A stretch of 64,000 nucleotides of DNA from CAYRGQ01 sp964423925 (GCA_964423925.1 CAYRGQ010000007.1:1-64000); one strand, 5' to 3'. Counted from the first letter of the stretch, positions 51,940-61,118 are shown. Notes: generated by a model from the letters alone, not told the origin. A program made the numbers and translations.

Positions 51940-52572
51940 ATGAACACTCACTTGCCACCGAACGAAGAAGATATTGATGGTTACGTCAAGATAGACCGAT
52001 ACAATCCAGCGATTGCCGAGCGCATCGCAGGGCACTACGACGATGTACTCCGTGCGCTGGGCGAAGACCCCACCCGCGACGGCCTTGTAAAAACGCCCGA
52101 GCGCGTGGCTAAGGCATTGTTGTTTCTGACGCACGGCTATGACTTGGATGCCGCTGAAGTGCTGCGCAGCGCTATGTTCGAAGAGGACTACAGCCAGATG
52201 GTCGTGGTGAAGGATATCGAAGTATTCTCCATGTGCGAACACCACATGTTGCCGTTCCTTGGCAAGGCTCATGTCGCCTATATTCCTAACGGACACATCG
52301 TGGGTTTGAGCAAAATTCCTCGTGTAGTCGATATCTTTGCACGCCGTTTGCAGGTGCAGGAGCGCCTGACCAATGAGATTCGGGACTGTATACAGGATAC
52401 GCTAAACCCCGCGGGCGTAGCGGTCGTGATTGAATGCAAGCACCTTTGCATGGCTATGCGTGGTGTACAAAAGCAAAACTCCATGACCACGACCTCGGCC
52501 TTTACCGGCGAGTTTGCCAACGAGCGTACACGAAGCGAGTTTCTGAAACTGATTACTTCGTCGCTGGGCTAA
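51940..52572 (+). CDS. folE: GTP cyclohydrolase I
   Basis: Makes 7,8-dihydroneopterin triphosphate from GTP, the substrate of the preceding enzyme. The 210-residue protein has EDPTRDGLVKTPERVAKAL, the zinc-binding MCEHHMLPF and the second Cys in ECKHLCMAMRG, with the C-terminal STMTTTSAFTGEF type. An ATG at 51901, overlapping the previous gene, would give 223 residues; 51940 fits typical N-terminal length better. It forms an operon with the PTPS-like gene. Confidence 0.94.
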   Translation: MNTHLPPNEEDIDGYVKIDRYNPAIAERIAGHYDDVLRALGEDPTRDGLVKTPERVAKALLFLTHGYDLDAAEVLRSAMFEEDYSQMVVVKDIEVFSMCEHHMLPFLGKAHVAYIPNGHIVGLSKIPRVVDIFARRLQVQERLTNEIRDCIQDTLNPAGVAVVIECKHLCMAMRGVQKQNSMTTTSAFTGEFANERTRSEFLKLITSSLG

Positions 52573-52979
52573 CGCTCGCCGTCATTTTCTATCAGCGCGA
52601 GCAACTCCGTCCGCCGCATAATGTGGTCGAACGAAACGGCCTGGTGCACTTCTTCCAACACGTCGTACACCCGAATAACCTTTTCCCACAACGATCGGCG
52701 GCTGGCGGGCGCAGCATGGACCTGGGCGCCCAGGTCAATAAAGTCGGCAAGTCGCGCCAGTTCTTCGGCGGCAAAACCCTGCTCGATGAGCTGCTGTTCG
52801 AAAGCGTCGTTCGGCGTAGTGACTAGGTCGGCTACACGCGTTCCGTAGGAGTGTCCCAACACGGACTCTATTGCTTGCCCAGCTTCAACAGGCTCGTTGT
52901 CCAGTATCAGACGTTTCACCTTAGCCAAGGTATGGCTTAGCTGTTGCATTTGTGCCGTCAATGAATCGCGTTTCAGCAT
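52569..52979 (-). CDS. Conserved-looking helical protein, DUF6483-like
   Basis: A 136-residue, mostly helical, charged protein with no signal peptide. The N-terminus (MLKRDSLTAQMQQLSHTLAKV) and repeated helix pattern recall DUF6483 proteins, but the match is from memory of pattern only. The gene overlaps the folE stop by four bases on the opposite strand and lies 10 bases after the phosphopantetheinyl transferase gene, so it is probably co-transcribed with it. Function unknown. Confidence 0.6.
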   Translation of the reverse strand: MLKRDSLTAQMQQLSHTLAKVKRLILDNEPVEAGQAIESVLGHSYGTRVADLVTTPNDAFEQQLIEQGFAAEELARLADFIDLGAQVHAAPASRRSLWEKVIRVYDVLEEVHQAVSFDHIMRRTELLALIENDGER

Positions 52980-52988
52980 GGCATCCGA

Positions 52989-53630
52989 TCAATTATCTGA
53001 GACGTAGCCCAGCATGTATTCGTTAAAGCGCTCGTAGTATACTTTGAAGGTGTCCGTGCGCACTGGCGAGTTGAGGTCGAGCATCAACACCCCTTGGTCT
53101 TGGAAGTCGAAGGGATGCACCGTCATATCGTCCTTGAAGGACACCCCCTTATTGCCCTGTAGCTTGTAGACGGCCTCCTTGGCGCACCAGCACGCATAGA
53201 GCTGTTCAATCCGGGTGTCGGGATGGATGAGATCCAACTCTTCGGGCTTCATAAACTTGTCGGCAATACGTGTTATCTTAGGCTTGATAATCTCCAGGTC
53301 GATGCCTACTTCGCGGTCATCGCTCATCATTACTGCGGCGTATTCGTAGGAGTGAGTAAGCGATATGTATTGGGGAAAATTAGCGAGATAAGGCTTTCCG
53401 TTTTCGTCCGATGGACAATCAATGTATTCAGTCGTGTTAAGCATATGCCGAAGCAATACCCGCGTAGCCAACCAGTGCAGCGTGCGCTTGCCTTTATTAA
53501 GCCCCTCCACGAGCGCCTTCTCGCGTCCGTTGAGCTGGACGCTGCCGATGAGTTCCGCGGCCGTTTCCTCGATGCGCCAAATCGCGAATCGCGTCTTACT
53601 ATCCAACTCGCGGAGATATACCAGTGCCAT
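52989..53630 (-). CDS. 4'-phosphopantetheinyl transferase family protein
   Basis: Transfers phosphopantetheine from CoA to carrier proteins. The 213-residue protein is of the Sfp-like type. The signature residues are the acidic motif GIDLEIIKP (about 117-125) and WCAKEAVYKLQG (about 148-159), both complete. An upstream region (HWLATRVLLRHM) is also typical. It may activate the acyl carrier protein of fatty acid or aryl-lipid synthesis. Divergent from dcd. Confidence 0.9.
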   Translation of the reverse strand: MALVYLRELDSKTRFAIWRIEETAAELIGSVQLNGREKALVEGLNKGKRTLHWLATRVLLRHMLNTTEYIDCPSDENGKPYLANFPQYISLTHSYEYAAVMMSDDREVGIDLEIIKPKITRIADKFMKPEELDLIHPDTRIEQLYACWCAKEAVYKLQGNKGVSFKDDMTVHPFDFQDQGVLMLDLNSPVRTDTFKVYYERFNEYMLGYVSDN

Positions 53631-53658
53631 GCCTCAAAAATAACACATTAAACCAAAA

Positions 53659-53688
53659 TTGCGCTTTTAAATTATTACCGTATTTTTG
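53659..53688 (+). promoter_or_regulatory. Promoter of dcd
   Basis: -33 TTG (53659-53661), 19 bases, -7 TATTTTTG (53681-53688), 22 bases before the dcd ATG. Confidence 0.65.
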
Positions 53689-53710
53689 GCATCGATTAAT
53701 CCTAACACAC

Positions 53711-54247
53711 ATGATTCTATCCGACAAGCGTATCCTCGAAGAGATTGACAAAGGCAACATCGTAATCGATCCCTTTGACCGCTCTTGTCTGGGGACGAAC
53801 TCGTACGATGTCCACTTAGGCAAGTACCTTGCCACCTATCAGGACCGCATTCTGGATGCCAAACGCCACAACCAAATCGAGCATTTCGAAATTCCGGCAG
53901 AAGGCTATGTGTTGGAACCCCATACGCTGTATTTAGGAGTTACCCTGGAATACACCGAGACGCACCGGCACGTGCCGTTTCTGGAAGGCAAGTCGAGCAC
54001 GGGGCGCTTAGGTATTGACATCCATGCCACCGCGGGCAAAGGGGATGTTGGTTTTTGCAACACCTGGACGCTGGAAATCTCGGTAGCCCAGCCCGTGCGC
54101 GTGTATGCCGGCATGCCGATCGGCCAGCTGATCTACTTCGTGGTCGAGGGCGATATCGAGACGTTCTACAACACCAAAGGTAACGCAAAATACAACGCCA
54201 AAACCTCGCGTCCCGTCGAAAGCATGATGTGGAAAAACGAATTCTAA
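53711..54247 (+). CDS. dcd: dCTP deaminase
   Basis: Deaminates dCTP to dUTP for dTMP synthesis. The 178-residue trimeric enzyme has MILSDKRILEEIDKG, SYDVHLG, the GKSSTGRLGIDIHATAGKGD loop with the catalytic Glu before it (FLEGKSS), and the C-terminal lid (GMPIGQLIYF). The ATG at 53711 fits the family; an open frame to 53624 would lie in the divergent promoter region. The product length is normal. Confidence 0.95.
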   Translation: MILSDKRILEEIDKGNIVIDPFDRSCLGTNSYDVHLGKYLATYQDRILDAKRHNQIEHFEIPAEGYVLEPHTLYLGVTLEYTETHRHVPFLEGKSSTGRLGIDIHATAGKGDVGFCNTWTLEISVAQPVRVYAGMPIGQLIYFVVEGDIETFYNTKGNAKYNAKTSRPVESMMWKNEF

Positions 54248-54303
54248 TGCGCCTTCGCAACCGCGGAAAAAAGGTGTCTTTGAACGCCCGACAGTAACCG
54301 CCC

Positions 54304-54843
54304 ATGAACCCGACCGCCTTCCCAACGCTTAGCACGGCCCGCCTGCTGCTGCGTCAGATCCAGCCCGACGACATCGCGCATATCTATGCGGGCTTGTCGC
54401 ACCCTGACGTAATCAAGTATTACGGGGTGAGCTACGATTCCCTAGCCGCTACGACCATCCAAATGGACTGGTACACGCAACTCGAACAACGAGGAACGGG
54501 CCGATGGTGGGCGATATGCGCACACGACACCCAAACTTTCCTAGGCGCGGTAGGCTTCAATGATTGGCATCAGGAACACCGCAAGGCGGAAATCGGATAT
54601 TGGCTCCTTCCCCCCTATTGGGGACAAGGCTTCATGCACGAAGCCTTAGTAAGCGTCTGCAATTTTGGCTACCAAACCATGGCGCTTCATCGCATCGCTG
54701 CCTCTGTAGAGCCGGCCAATACAGCATCCAGACGGGTACTAGCCCACATGGGATTCCAATACGAGGGCACACTTCGCCAGTGCGAACGAAAGGCGGATGG
54801 ATTTCTGGACCTAGAGATCCATGCAAAGTTGGCAACGGATTAA
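54304..54843 (+). CDS. GNAT family N-acetyltransferase (RimJ/RimL type)
   Basis: A 179-residue acetyltransferase of the Acetyltransf_3 branch: TARLLLRQIQPDD at the start, and acetyl-CoA-binding strand and loop KAEIGYWLLPPYWGQGFMHEAL, then ASVEPANTASRRVLAHMGFQYEG. The substrate is unknown; relatives acetylate ribosomal protein N-termini or small molecules. Convergent with the porin gene downstream. Confidence 0.9.
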   Translation: MNPTAFPTLSTARLLLRQIQPDDIAHIYAGLSHPDVIKYYGVSYDSLAATTIQMDWYTQLEQRGTGRWWAICAHDTQTFLGAVGFNDWHQEHRKAEIGYWLLPPYWGQGFMHEALVSVCNFGYQTMALHRIAASVEPANTASRRVLAHMGFQYEGTLRQCERKADGFLDLEIHAKLATD

Positions 54844-54869
54844 GGTGGAGTATCGGCTAAACCAATTGG

Positions 54870-56858
54870 TTAATCATAGAATTTCCAAGCAGCGCCTATA
54901 CGGAGGTTGACGTTATTCATCGGATAACGACGCACGGTATAATAGCCCACGGGATAATTGAGGTGCTGGTTGACGAAGTTGTAGCTTAGGAATAAGTTCA
55001 TCCGGCTGACGGTGGCCGTCACCCAGGCATCCACGATCGGATACGTCGAAAACTCAATCCCTGCATTGTCATTGTAGAATTGCCCAATGTTGATGGCGTA
55101 CGACGGCGTCACGAAGGGAGTGTTGAATCGCGTGTCCAGCCCGATGCTGAAGTCCACTACTTTATAAAGCTTATTGGAATAAAACAAGCTGTGCCAGGTA
55201 TAAAGCTGCGGAATGGCAAGCACATCGTTAAAGTCCGACTGCTGATACACGGCTAGGTTATGAAGACGGAAGTTACCCAGCCGGAAGTTCTGCCCCACGG
55301 ATATCTTCAGCAAGTTGATGTTCGTGCTAAATTGGGCCGGTTCAATGACGCGGAAGAGGCTGGGATCCTGCCGCTCGTTGGCCACTTCCCGAAAATACAT
55401 GTGGTTTGCAATTAGGTAATACTCAGCCTTCCCCGAAAATCCGAGCATCGGGTTCTCGTACTTAAAAGAGAAATTCGTGGTTTTGGTCTTATCAAAATCA
55501 TGGACCCACCGATGGTAAGTATAATTCATTCGTTGAAATACCATCTCGGGCGATTTGTTTTGGGTGTAGGCGTTGAGCACGATCCGTCCGACGGAACGAC
55601 TCAATAAGATATCGGCCCGCGCCTCATAGAGATAGTCCCCGAAGTGTCGCCCCATAACGATTTGGTTCAAGTCCGCGGTCAATGATACACGATCGCTAAA
55701 GCGATAGCCTAGGCCTGCTTTCAACATCCCGTTTTGCATGAAGGTACTGTAGTCCGGATCGTCATACCAGACCATGTCATGTTGGAATCCCAGATCAAGT
55801 TTGATTTCGTTCTTGACGAATGCCACCGAGTTGCCGCGCACGTAAAAGCTATACCCAAAATCGTTGGTGATGGTATGGATGAGCGTTGTGTCCTGGGTGA
55901 GCGTGTGATTTGCAAGAGGAAAAGCGTCGTTAGCGTCCGCCTCATTTTTAAAGAACTGAAAATCTTGCTTGCGCAATCGCAAGCTGTGCGACATACGGTT
56001 AGTGGGAAGAATTTGCTGTTCCGGTTCCCCGGGATGAATGGTGTCAAGCCGACCTGCGAACAGACTTTGACGCAAGAAAAAGGTCTGGTCGCGCCAGGTA
56101 TGTCGAGGGCGGTTATCGCGCTGTCCGCGCAGACGGGTCAGTTCGGATTCGCTCGGTTGTCGGTCTTCCACCCTGAACAGGGTGTCGTTCAGTACCGAAC
56201 CGTTTTCGGTGGAGGTTAGCCGATTGGTTACGTAGTTTACCAACAAGTTGTATCGATGATTGGGCGATTCGTACCATGAGAACACCGACGCCTTCAAATC
56301 GCCATAGGCCTGGTTAAAGTAGAATCCATCCGCGCGGGCCGTGTGAAACTCGGCTCCCACATTGAGTTGGGGATTGATATTCTGCGTCACCTTAGCCCGC
56401 AAGAGTTGGTCACCAAAGAAGAAACCCACGTTATACAGTTCGGAAAACGGCGCCCTAGCCCGATAATACTTGATGGAATCCGACGGGTACAGGTAGCGCT
56501 CCAAGGCATGGTAGCCAGGCTGGAAACCAATTGCCTTGTTGGGCTCGAAGAGCAGGTCGCGGGTGGCCAATCCGTAGCTCCCCAAATTGATGCTGGGGCG
56601 GCTCGGCAGGTTTTGCGGATTATAATAATGAAAATTCTGGTGCGTGGTATCGATTTGGTACGTAAACGTGCCGAGCTTCATCATCTCCAACGTGGTATAA
56701 CGCACGTAACGCGCTGTATAAATTACCGTGTCGGGCTTTTCGTCTTCGGCGGCACGGGCGGAATCCAAGGCGGTACTAAAGTCTACTTGCCCATGCACAG
56801 CTGGCCAGCCGAAGCACATGCAAAAAAACAACGCCAGAAACCGCATCCCTTTGAACAT
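54870..56858 (-). CDS. Putative porin, outer-membrane barrel
   Basis: A 662-residue protein of the Bacteroidota 'putative porin' family. A signal peptide (FLALFFCMCFGWPAVHGQ) precedes a short linker and a large barrel of alternating strands that ends in an aromatic C-terminus (GAAWKFYD). The ATG at 56858 overlaps the PNP stop as TAATG, a sign of translational coupling, so it was preferred to 56864. It is co-transcribed with the purine nucleoside phosphorylase gene, hinting at nucleoside uptake, but the substrate is unproven. Confidence 0.85.
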   Translation of the reverse strand: MFKGMRFLALFFCMCFGWPAVHGQVDFSTALDSARAAEDEKPDTVIYTARYVRYTTLEMMKLGTFTYQIDTTHQNFHYYNPQNLPSRPSINLGSYGLATRDLLFEPNKAIGFQPGYHALERYLYPSDSIKYYRARAPFSELYNVGFFFGDQLLRAKVTQNINPQLNVGAEFHTARADGFYFNQAYGDLKASVFSWYESPNHRYNLLVNYVTNRLTSTENGSVLNDTLFRVEDRQPSESELTRLRGQRDNRPRHTWRDQTFFLRQSLFAGRLDTIHPGEPEQQILPTNRMSHSLRLRKQDFQFFKNEADANDAFPLANHTLTQDTTLIHTITNDFGYSFYVRGNSVAFVKNEIKLDLGFQHDMVWYDDPDYSTFMQNGMLKAGLGYRFSDRVSLTADLNQIVMGRHFGDYLYEARADILLSRSVGRIVLNAYTQNKSPEMVFQRMNYTYHRWVHDFDKTKTTNFSFKYENPMLGFSGKAEYYLIANHMYFREVANERQDPSLFRVIEPAQFSTNINLLKISVGQNFRLGNFRLHNLAVYQQSDFNDVLAIPQLYTWHSLFYSNKLYKVVDFSIGLDTRFNTPFVTPSYAINIGQFYNDNAGIEFSTYPIVDAWVTATVSRMNLFLSYNFVNQHLNYPVGYYTVRRYPMNNVNLRIGAAWKFYD

Positions 56859-57673
56859 TAGCACAAAGCTATCAATTCTTTTAAAATCCGCGTCATCGAA
56901 GGCTCTGCCTTTGAGGCAACGGCCACGATATCCTCCAACGAAACGGGTGCCAATTCGTCGTGGAAGCCCTCGTCGGTTACCACCGATATCGCGAATACCG
57001 GCACGCCCATATGGTTCGCAACGATCACTTCGGGCACCGTACTCATGCCGACGATATCGCCTCCGATGATGCGCATGTAGCGATACTCCGCGCGAGTTTC
57101 TAAATTGGGCCCAGGCACGGAAACATACACCGCTTTATGGGCAACGATACCGTGCTTTTTGGCGATTTCCAGACTCGCTTCGATCATCTTTTTGTCATAC
57201 GGCTCGTTCATATCCGGAAATCTGGGCCCAAACGCTTCATTGTTCCGTCCCCGCAGTGGATTGTCGGGCAAGAGATTGATGTGATCGTGGATGATGGCTA
57301 GGTCACCCTTGCCGATACCGGGGCGCAAGGATCCGGATGCGTTGGAAACGAACAGCGTATGGATGCCCAGCACCTTCATCACCCGAACGGGAAAGGTAAT
57401 CTGTTGCATGTTGTAGCCCTCATAATAATGAAAGCGTCCCTGCATGGCGATTACGCGCTTACCTTCCAAGGTGCCAAAAATCAGCTTGCCGGAATGGAAT
57501 TCGACCGTGGAAATGGGAAAATTCGGAATATTGGAATACATTAATTGGTATTCCACCTTGATTTCCTGAACCAAGTTGCCTAGACCCGTGCCCAGGATAA
57601 TACCTACTTCGGGCTGAAAATCGTCTGTCCGCTTCTTAATAAACGCTACGGTTTCTTCTATATATTGGTACAT
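56858..57673 (-). CDS. punA: Purine-nucleoside phosphorylase
   Basis: Phosphorolyses inosine and guanosine to base and ribose 1-phosphate. The 271-residue protein is of the trimeric class: GIILGTGLGNL, MQGRFHYYEGY, the substrate-binding VSNASGSLRPGIGKGD, and GPNLETRAEYRYM. The length is typical. Its stop overlaps the start of the putative porin gene. Free-standing promoter not identified. Confidence 0.94.
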   Translation of the reverse strand: MYQYIEETVAFIKKRTDDFQPEVGIILGTGLGNLVQEIKVEYQLMYSNIPNFPISTVEFHSGKLIFGTLEGKRVIAMQGRFHYYEGYNMQQITFPVRVMKVLGIHTLFVSNASGSLRPGIGKGDLAIIHDHINLLPDNPLRGRNNEAFGPRFPDMNEPYDKKMIEASLEIAKKHGIVAHKAVYVSVPGPNLETRAEYRYMRIIGGDIVGMSTVPEVIVANHMGVPVFAISVVTDEGFHDELAPVSLEDIVAVASKAEPSMTRILKELIALC

Positions 57674-57762
57674 AACTCACTATCTAAAAAACCCAATCTT
57701 AGTCTAATTCTCGCGCCCGAGCAACGGATTGCATTTCGGGTTCCGTGCTGCGACGCCAATTG

Positions 57763-58215
57763 CTAGCCTGCAAGTGCTGCTTTCACGACCTCAGCGATTG
57801 TTTTTCCATCCGCCCGGCCGGCGAGCGCCTTGTTGGCTAAGCCCATGATTTTACCCATATCTTGCATGCCGCTCGCTTGGTGTTCGACGATAAGCTGCTT
57901 TACCAGCGCCTCGATTTCGGCACGGTCTAGCTGCTGGGGCAGGTAAGCCTCGATGACGGCAATCTCCTCCATTTCAATTTGGAAAAGGTCGCTCCGGTTT
58001 TGTTGTTGATAAATCTCAGCCGATTCCTTGCGTTGTTTCACCAACCGCTGCAGCACCTTGATCTCCGCATCTTCCGTCAACTCCTGTGCCGCACCTTTCT
58101 CTGTCTTGGCTAGCAACAACGCCGCTTTGATGGCGCGCAGGCCACGGAGGCTCGCCTCGTTCTTGGCCAGCATGGCCGCTTTGATATCCTGGTCTATTTT
58201 TGTTTGAAGTGCCAT
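57763..58215 (-). CDS. GatB/YqeY domain protein
   Basis: A 150-residue YqeY-family protein, all helical: MALQTKIDQDIKAAMLAKNE, LRGLRAIKAALLLAKTEKG and DMGKIMGLANKALAGRADGKTI are characteristic. The domain resembles the tRNA-binding tail of GatB, but free-standing YqeY proteins have no defined role. It lies 25 bases after the SDR gene on the same strand. Confidence 0.92.
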   Translation of the reverse strand: MALQTKIDQDIKAAMLAKNEASLRGLRAIKAALLLAKTEKGAAQELTEDAEIKVLQRLVKQRKESAEIYQQQNRSDLFQIEMEEIAVIEAYLPQQLDRAEIEALVKQLIVEHQASGMQDMGKIMGLANKALAGRADGKTIAEVVKAALAG

Positions 58216-58239
58216 AAGTATATTTTATCGTATGTATTA

Positions 58240-59025
58240 CTATTGATTGCTTTGATTACCCCGCCGCACTACCTGCGTCGCTGACGCCTGTGCGGTAGGC
58301 ATGATGAGCATGTCATTAATGGTCACGTGCGGTGGACGGGAAGCCGCAAACCACACAGCCTCCGCCACATCCATGGCCGAAAGCGGCGTCAGGTTTTGGT
58401 ATACGGCTTTCGCACGCCCTTTATCTCCTTTGAAACGAACTTCCGAAAATTCCGTTTCGACCATACCGGGGTTCACGGCCGTCACTCGGATACCAGCCGG
58501 CAACAAATCGATCCGCATCCCCTGGGTAAGCGCATCGACGGCATGCTTGGTCGCGCAGTAAACGTTGCCGTTGGGATAAACTTCCTTGCCCGCGATAGAT
58601 CCGATGTTGATAATATGTCCCGACTGGCGGGCAACCATCCCCGGCGAAACCGCGCGACTCACGTATAAAAGGCCTTTGAGGTTTGTGTCTATCATGCGTT
58701 CCCAACCGTCGATATCGCCGGTATGAACCGGATCTAAGCCCTGGCTCAGACCGGCATTATTAATCAGTACGTCAATGCGCGCCCAACGTTCCGGCAACGA
58801 TGCAAAAGCTTCCGCCACGGCCGCCCGGTCTCGGACGTCGAGGGAAAAGACGTGGACTTCCACCCCATGTGCCTCCCGAAGACGTGCCGCCAGTGCGTCA
58901 ACCCGTTCCGAGCGACGCGCACAGAGGAGCAAGTCGTATCCTTCCCGGGCGAATACTTCTGCACAGGCGTAGCCAATGCCAGCGCTAGCGCCTGTGATGC
59001 ATGTGACCTTTTTTGTGTTCGCCAT
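58240..59025 (-). CDS. SDR family NADP-dependent oxidoreductase (YdfG-like)
   Basis: A 261-residue classical SDR. The cofactor motif is TGASAGIG (12-19), NNAGLSQG follows, and the catalytic Ser-Tyr-Lys is in INIGSIAGKE and YCATKHAVDAL. The pattern is closest to YdfG-type 3-hydroxy-acid/serine dehydrogenases (DVRDRAAVAEAFASLPE; ETEFSEVRFKGDKGRA). The length is normal. It is probably co-transcribed with YqeY. Confidence 0.9.
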   Translation of the reverse strand: MANTKKVTCITGASAGIGYACAEVFAREGYDLLLCARRSERVDALAARLREAHGVEVHVFSLDVRDRAAVAEAFASLPERWARIDVLINNAGLSQGLDPVHTGDIDGWERMIDTNLKGLLYVSRAVSPGMVARQSGHIINIGSIAGKEVYPNGNVYCATKHAVDALTQGMRIDLLPAGIRVTAVNPGMVETEFSEVRFKGDKGRAKAVYQNLTPLSAMDVAEAVWFAASRPPHVTINDMLIMPTAQASATQVVRRGNQSNQ

Positions 59026-59060
59026 TTGATTTCTCTTTACTGCGTCGTTGACTGGATGCC

Positions 59061-59825
59061 TTATTCGAAAACGAGGCTGACCTGCAGATTCCGAAGCATC
59101 AACCGTTCAATGGGATGGTTAAACATATTCGGTTCCCGGCGGTCCAGCAAGTCCCCTACACTTTGGCTCCAGCGGATCTCTGGTGACATCTTGAAAAAGT
59201 CGAAGTAAAGCTCAAAACCAATCCCCGCCTCATACGCAAAATAGTTCGGCTTCGTTTTCAGTTGCTTACCATGGGTCGGCATGGCACTATCATCGTAACG
59301 TTTTTTGGAAACGACATTCAGGGAATATTTGCCCCCGGCAATCAAATATCCGCGATAATTATTTTTGCGGTCAGATCGCAGCTTGACAAATACCGGAAGA
59401 TCGACGAATGAGGCCCGAACTAACCTGGAAATCTCCTTCTCGTGCGGAGATTCCTCGTCTGGGTCGAATCTATAAACAACCCGCTTGTTGGAAAACACAA
59501 TGTTCGGCGTGAACCGCAAATTAACATTATCGCTTACCTTGACATCAGCCAACAGCCCCAATCCCACCCCGTGCGTGAACGGCGAATGGATGGATGTTGG
59601 CTGCCCCATAACGCTACCCGAAGCATCCACAAATCGTTCTTGCCAGCGTTCCTTTAACCTAATCTTGTAATCGGCATGCACGTAATGGAAGCTAAAACCA
59701 TAGTGCAGTACTTCGTCATCCACACCACCAGCCCACCGTTGATACGGCTGCTGCGCCACGACGACAACAGGCCATAGAACGATCGCGGACATTATGCCAC
59801 GCAGGATGTGTCTCACTGCACTCAT
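59061..59825 (-). CDS. porT: PorT family outer-membrane protein
   Basis: A 254-residue outer-membrane barrel protein similar to PorT, which is needed for type IX secretion in Bacteroidota. A signal peptide (about 5-25) is followed by strands of the PorT-like kind (YGFSFHYVHADYKIRLK, HGVGLGLLADVKVSDNVNLRFTPN, YEIGIGFELYFDFFKMSPEIRWSQ). The ubiE-porT order is a known conserved pair. The start codon overlaps the ubiE stop (ATGA), so translation is coupled. No other type IX genes are in the window. Confidence 0.85.
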   Translation of the reverse strand: MSAVRHILRGIMSAIVLWPVVVVAQQPYQRWAGGVDDEVLHYGFSFHYVHADYKIRLKERWQERFVDASGSVMGQPTSIHSPFTHGVGLGLLADVKVSDNVNLRFTPNIVFSNKRVVYRFDPDEESPHEKEISRLVRASFVDLPVFVKLRSDRKNNYRGYLIAGGKYSLNVVSKKRYDDSAMPTHGKQLKTKPNYFAYEAGIGFELYFDFFKMSPEIRWSQSVGDLLDRREPNMFNHPIERLMLRNLQVSLVFE

Positions 59826-60559
59826 TTCGTCCCAACATATATGGTGCAGATGCCAAAAGTTTGGGGCATGGCCCGGCTCTCCGAAAAGCCGACTTTATCC
59901 AAGATTGCGGTAAAGTCCGAACCGTCCGGAAAACGATTAACCGACTCGGGTAAGTATTCGTAAGCCCGTCGGTCTTTGGAGAAAAACTGTCCGATAAACG
60001 GCGTGACTTTGTGAAAATAAAAATTGTATAAGCCCTTGACCAAACCGTTGCGGGGCTTGGAAAACTCCAGGATCACCGCCTTGCCGCCAGGTCGAAGCAC
60101 GCGTTGCATTTCAGCCAGCCCTTTTTCCAAATTTTCGAAATTTCGGACGCCGAAAGCCACCGTCACCGCGTCGAAGGAGTGGTCGGCGAAGGGAAGGTGC
60201 TCGCTGTCCCCAAGCTGTACCGAAAACTGTCGTTCTAGACCCTTCTCTGATATCTTCTTACGCGCCACCTCGAGCATCCCTGCCGAGATGTCGACCCCTA
60301 CGACCGTTTCCGGATTCAGGATGCGTATCGCCTCAAGCGCAAAATCGCCCGTGCCTGTTGCTACATCTAGCAACTGCTTAGGCTGAAGCGTTTTCAGCAA
60401 GCGAATCGCCTTCCTACGCCATAGGATATCGATTCCCATCGACATGAAGTGATTCAGGAAATCGTACGTACCCGAAATGTTGTTGAACATATCGGCTACT
60501 TGCTCCTTTTTGGTGCCGTCGGCTTCGTTATACGGCTTTAGGGTGTCGGACCTCGTCAT
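59822..60559 (-). CDS. ubiE: Demethylmenaquinone methyltransferase
   Basis: Methylates demethylmenaquinone in the last step of menaquinone synthesis. The 245-residue class I methyltransferase has VADMFNNISGTYDFLNHFMS, the SAM-binding DVATGTGDFALEA, and FGVRNFENLEKGL. The ATG at 60559 is chosen because it gives the normal length; the frame is open to 60745 through the promoter. A -7 box lies only six bases upstream. Confidence 0.95.
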   Translation of the reverse strand: MTRSDTLKPYNEADGTKKEQVADMFNNISGTYDFLNHFMSMGIDILWRRKAIRLLKTLQPKQLLDVATGTGDFALEAIRILNPETVVGVDISAGMLEVARKKISEKGLERQFSVQLGDSEHLPFADHSFDAVTVAFGVRNFENLEKGLAEMQRVLRPGGKAVILEFSKPRNGLVKGLYNFYFHKVTPFIGQFFSKDRRAYEYLPESVNRFPDGSDFTAILDKVGFSESRAMPQTFGICTIYVGTK

Positions 60560-60565
60560 AGGCAA

Positions 60566-60573
60566 CAAATATA
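60566..60573 (-). promoter_or_regulatory. -7 box abutting ubiE
   Basis: TATATTTG on the minus strand, with only six bases between its last G and the ubiE ATG. Confidence 0.5.
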
Positions 60574-60828
60574 CGTTTTCTTTCGGCCAACGCGCCCCGG
60601 CGCGCCTCAGAAAATCACAATTCCCAGCCCGTGGCGGGCGCGTCAAAGACCGCAGCCAAATAGCAAAAGACACGTACCCCCATCGGGGCGTCGGGCACCT
60701 AGCAGTCGGTAACAATTGCCCCGAACCAATATAGTAATACTTCAATCGCCAGGCACTACCTATTGATAATCAACACCAATCTTAGCGCGTCCACTTTTTT
60801 TCCTACCCCCAATAGGTATCCGACATTA

Positions 60829-60940
60829 AAATCCACACCCGCTAAAGTTATCCACACTATCGTAATCCACTTGAAACGAGCCGGATACAGAAACAGTAAA
60901 CAATTTTTACACATAAAATGTTAATAACCCACATGGATAA
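60829..60940. promoter_or_regulatory. Cluster of DnaA-box-like sites, possible origin or dnaB control region
   Basis: One exact DnaA box TTATCCACA (60848-60856), a minus-strand TTATCCATG (60940-60932; last two bases differ), and weaker AAATCCACA (60829-60837) and TAATCCACT (60863-60871). An AT-rich segment lies between them (60898-60930). The cluster is just upstream of dnaB. Confidence 0.4.
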
Positions 60941-61031
60941 CTCCACGCTTTTCAATCGTTAAGGCGACGCATGGCGACACCCTGTTGACACCGTGTTCAC
61001 AACTAGCGCCGTCACCCAATCAATAAATAGT

Positions 61032-61039
61032 TATCTTTG
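61032..61039 (+). promoter_or_regulatory. -7 box for dnaB
   Basis: TATCTTTG, 79 bases before the dnaB ATG at 61119. Confidence 0.5.
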
Positions 61040-61118
61040 CGCTTGTCGTCGAGGCGCGGCCCTACAAATGAAACCGACACAACTTAAAAACTACCGATAA
61101 CCTTTTTGAATTGGAGGA

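Larger units (their letters stand above)
60560..61118. other. Long intergenic region between ubiE and dnaB
   Basis: A 559-base, partly AT-rich region with no gene. It holds the ubiE and dnaB -7 boxes and several DnaA-box-like sequences between 60829 and 60940. Confidence 0.6.
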
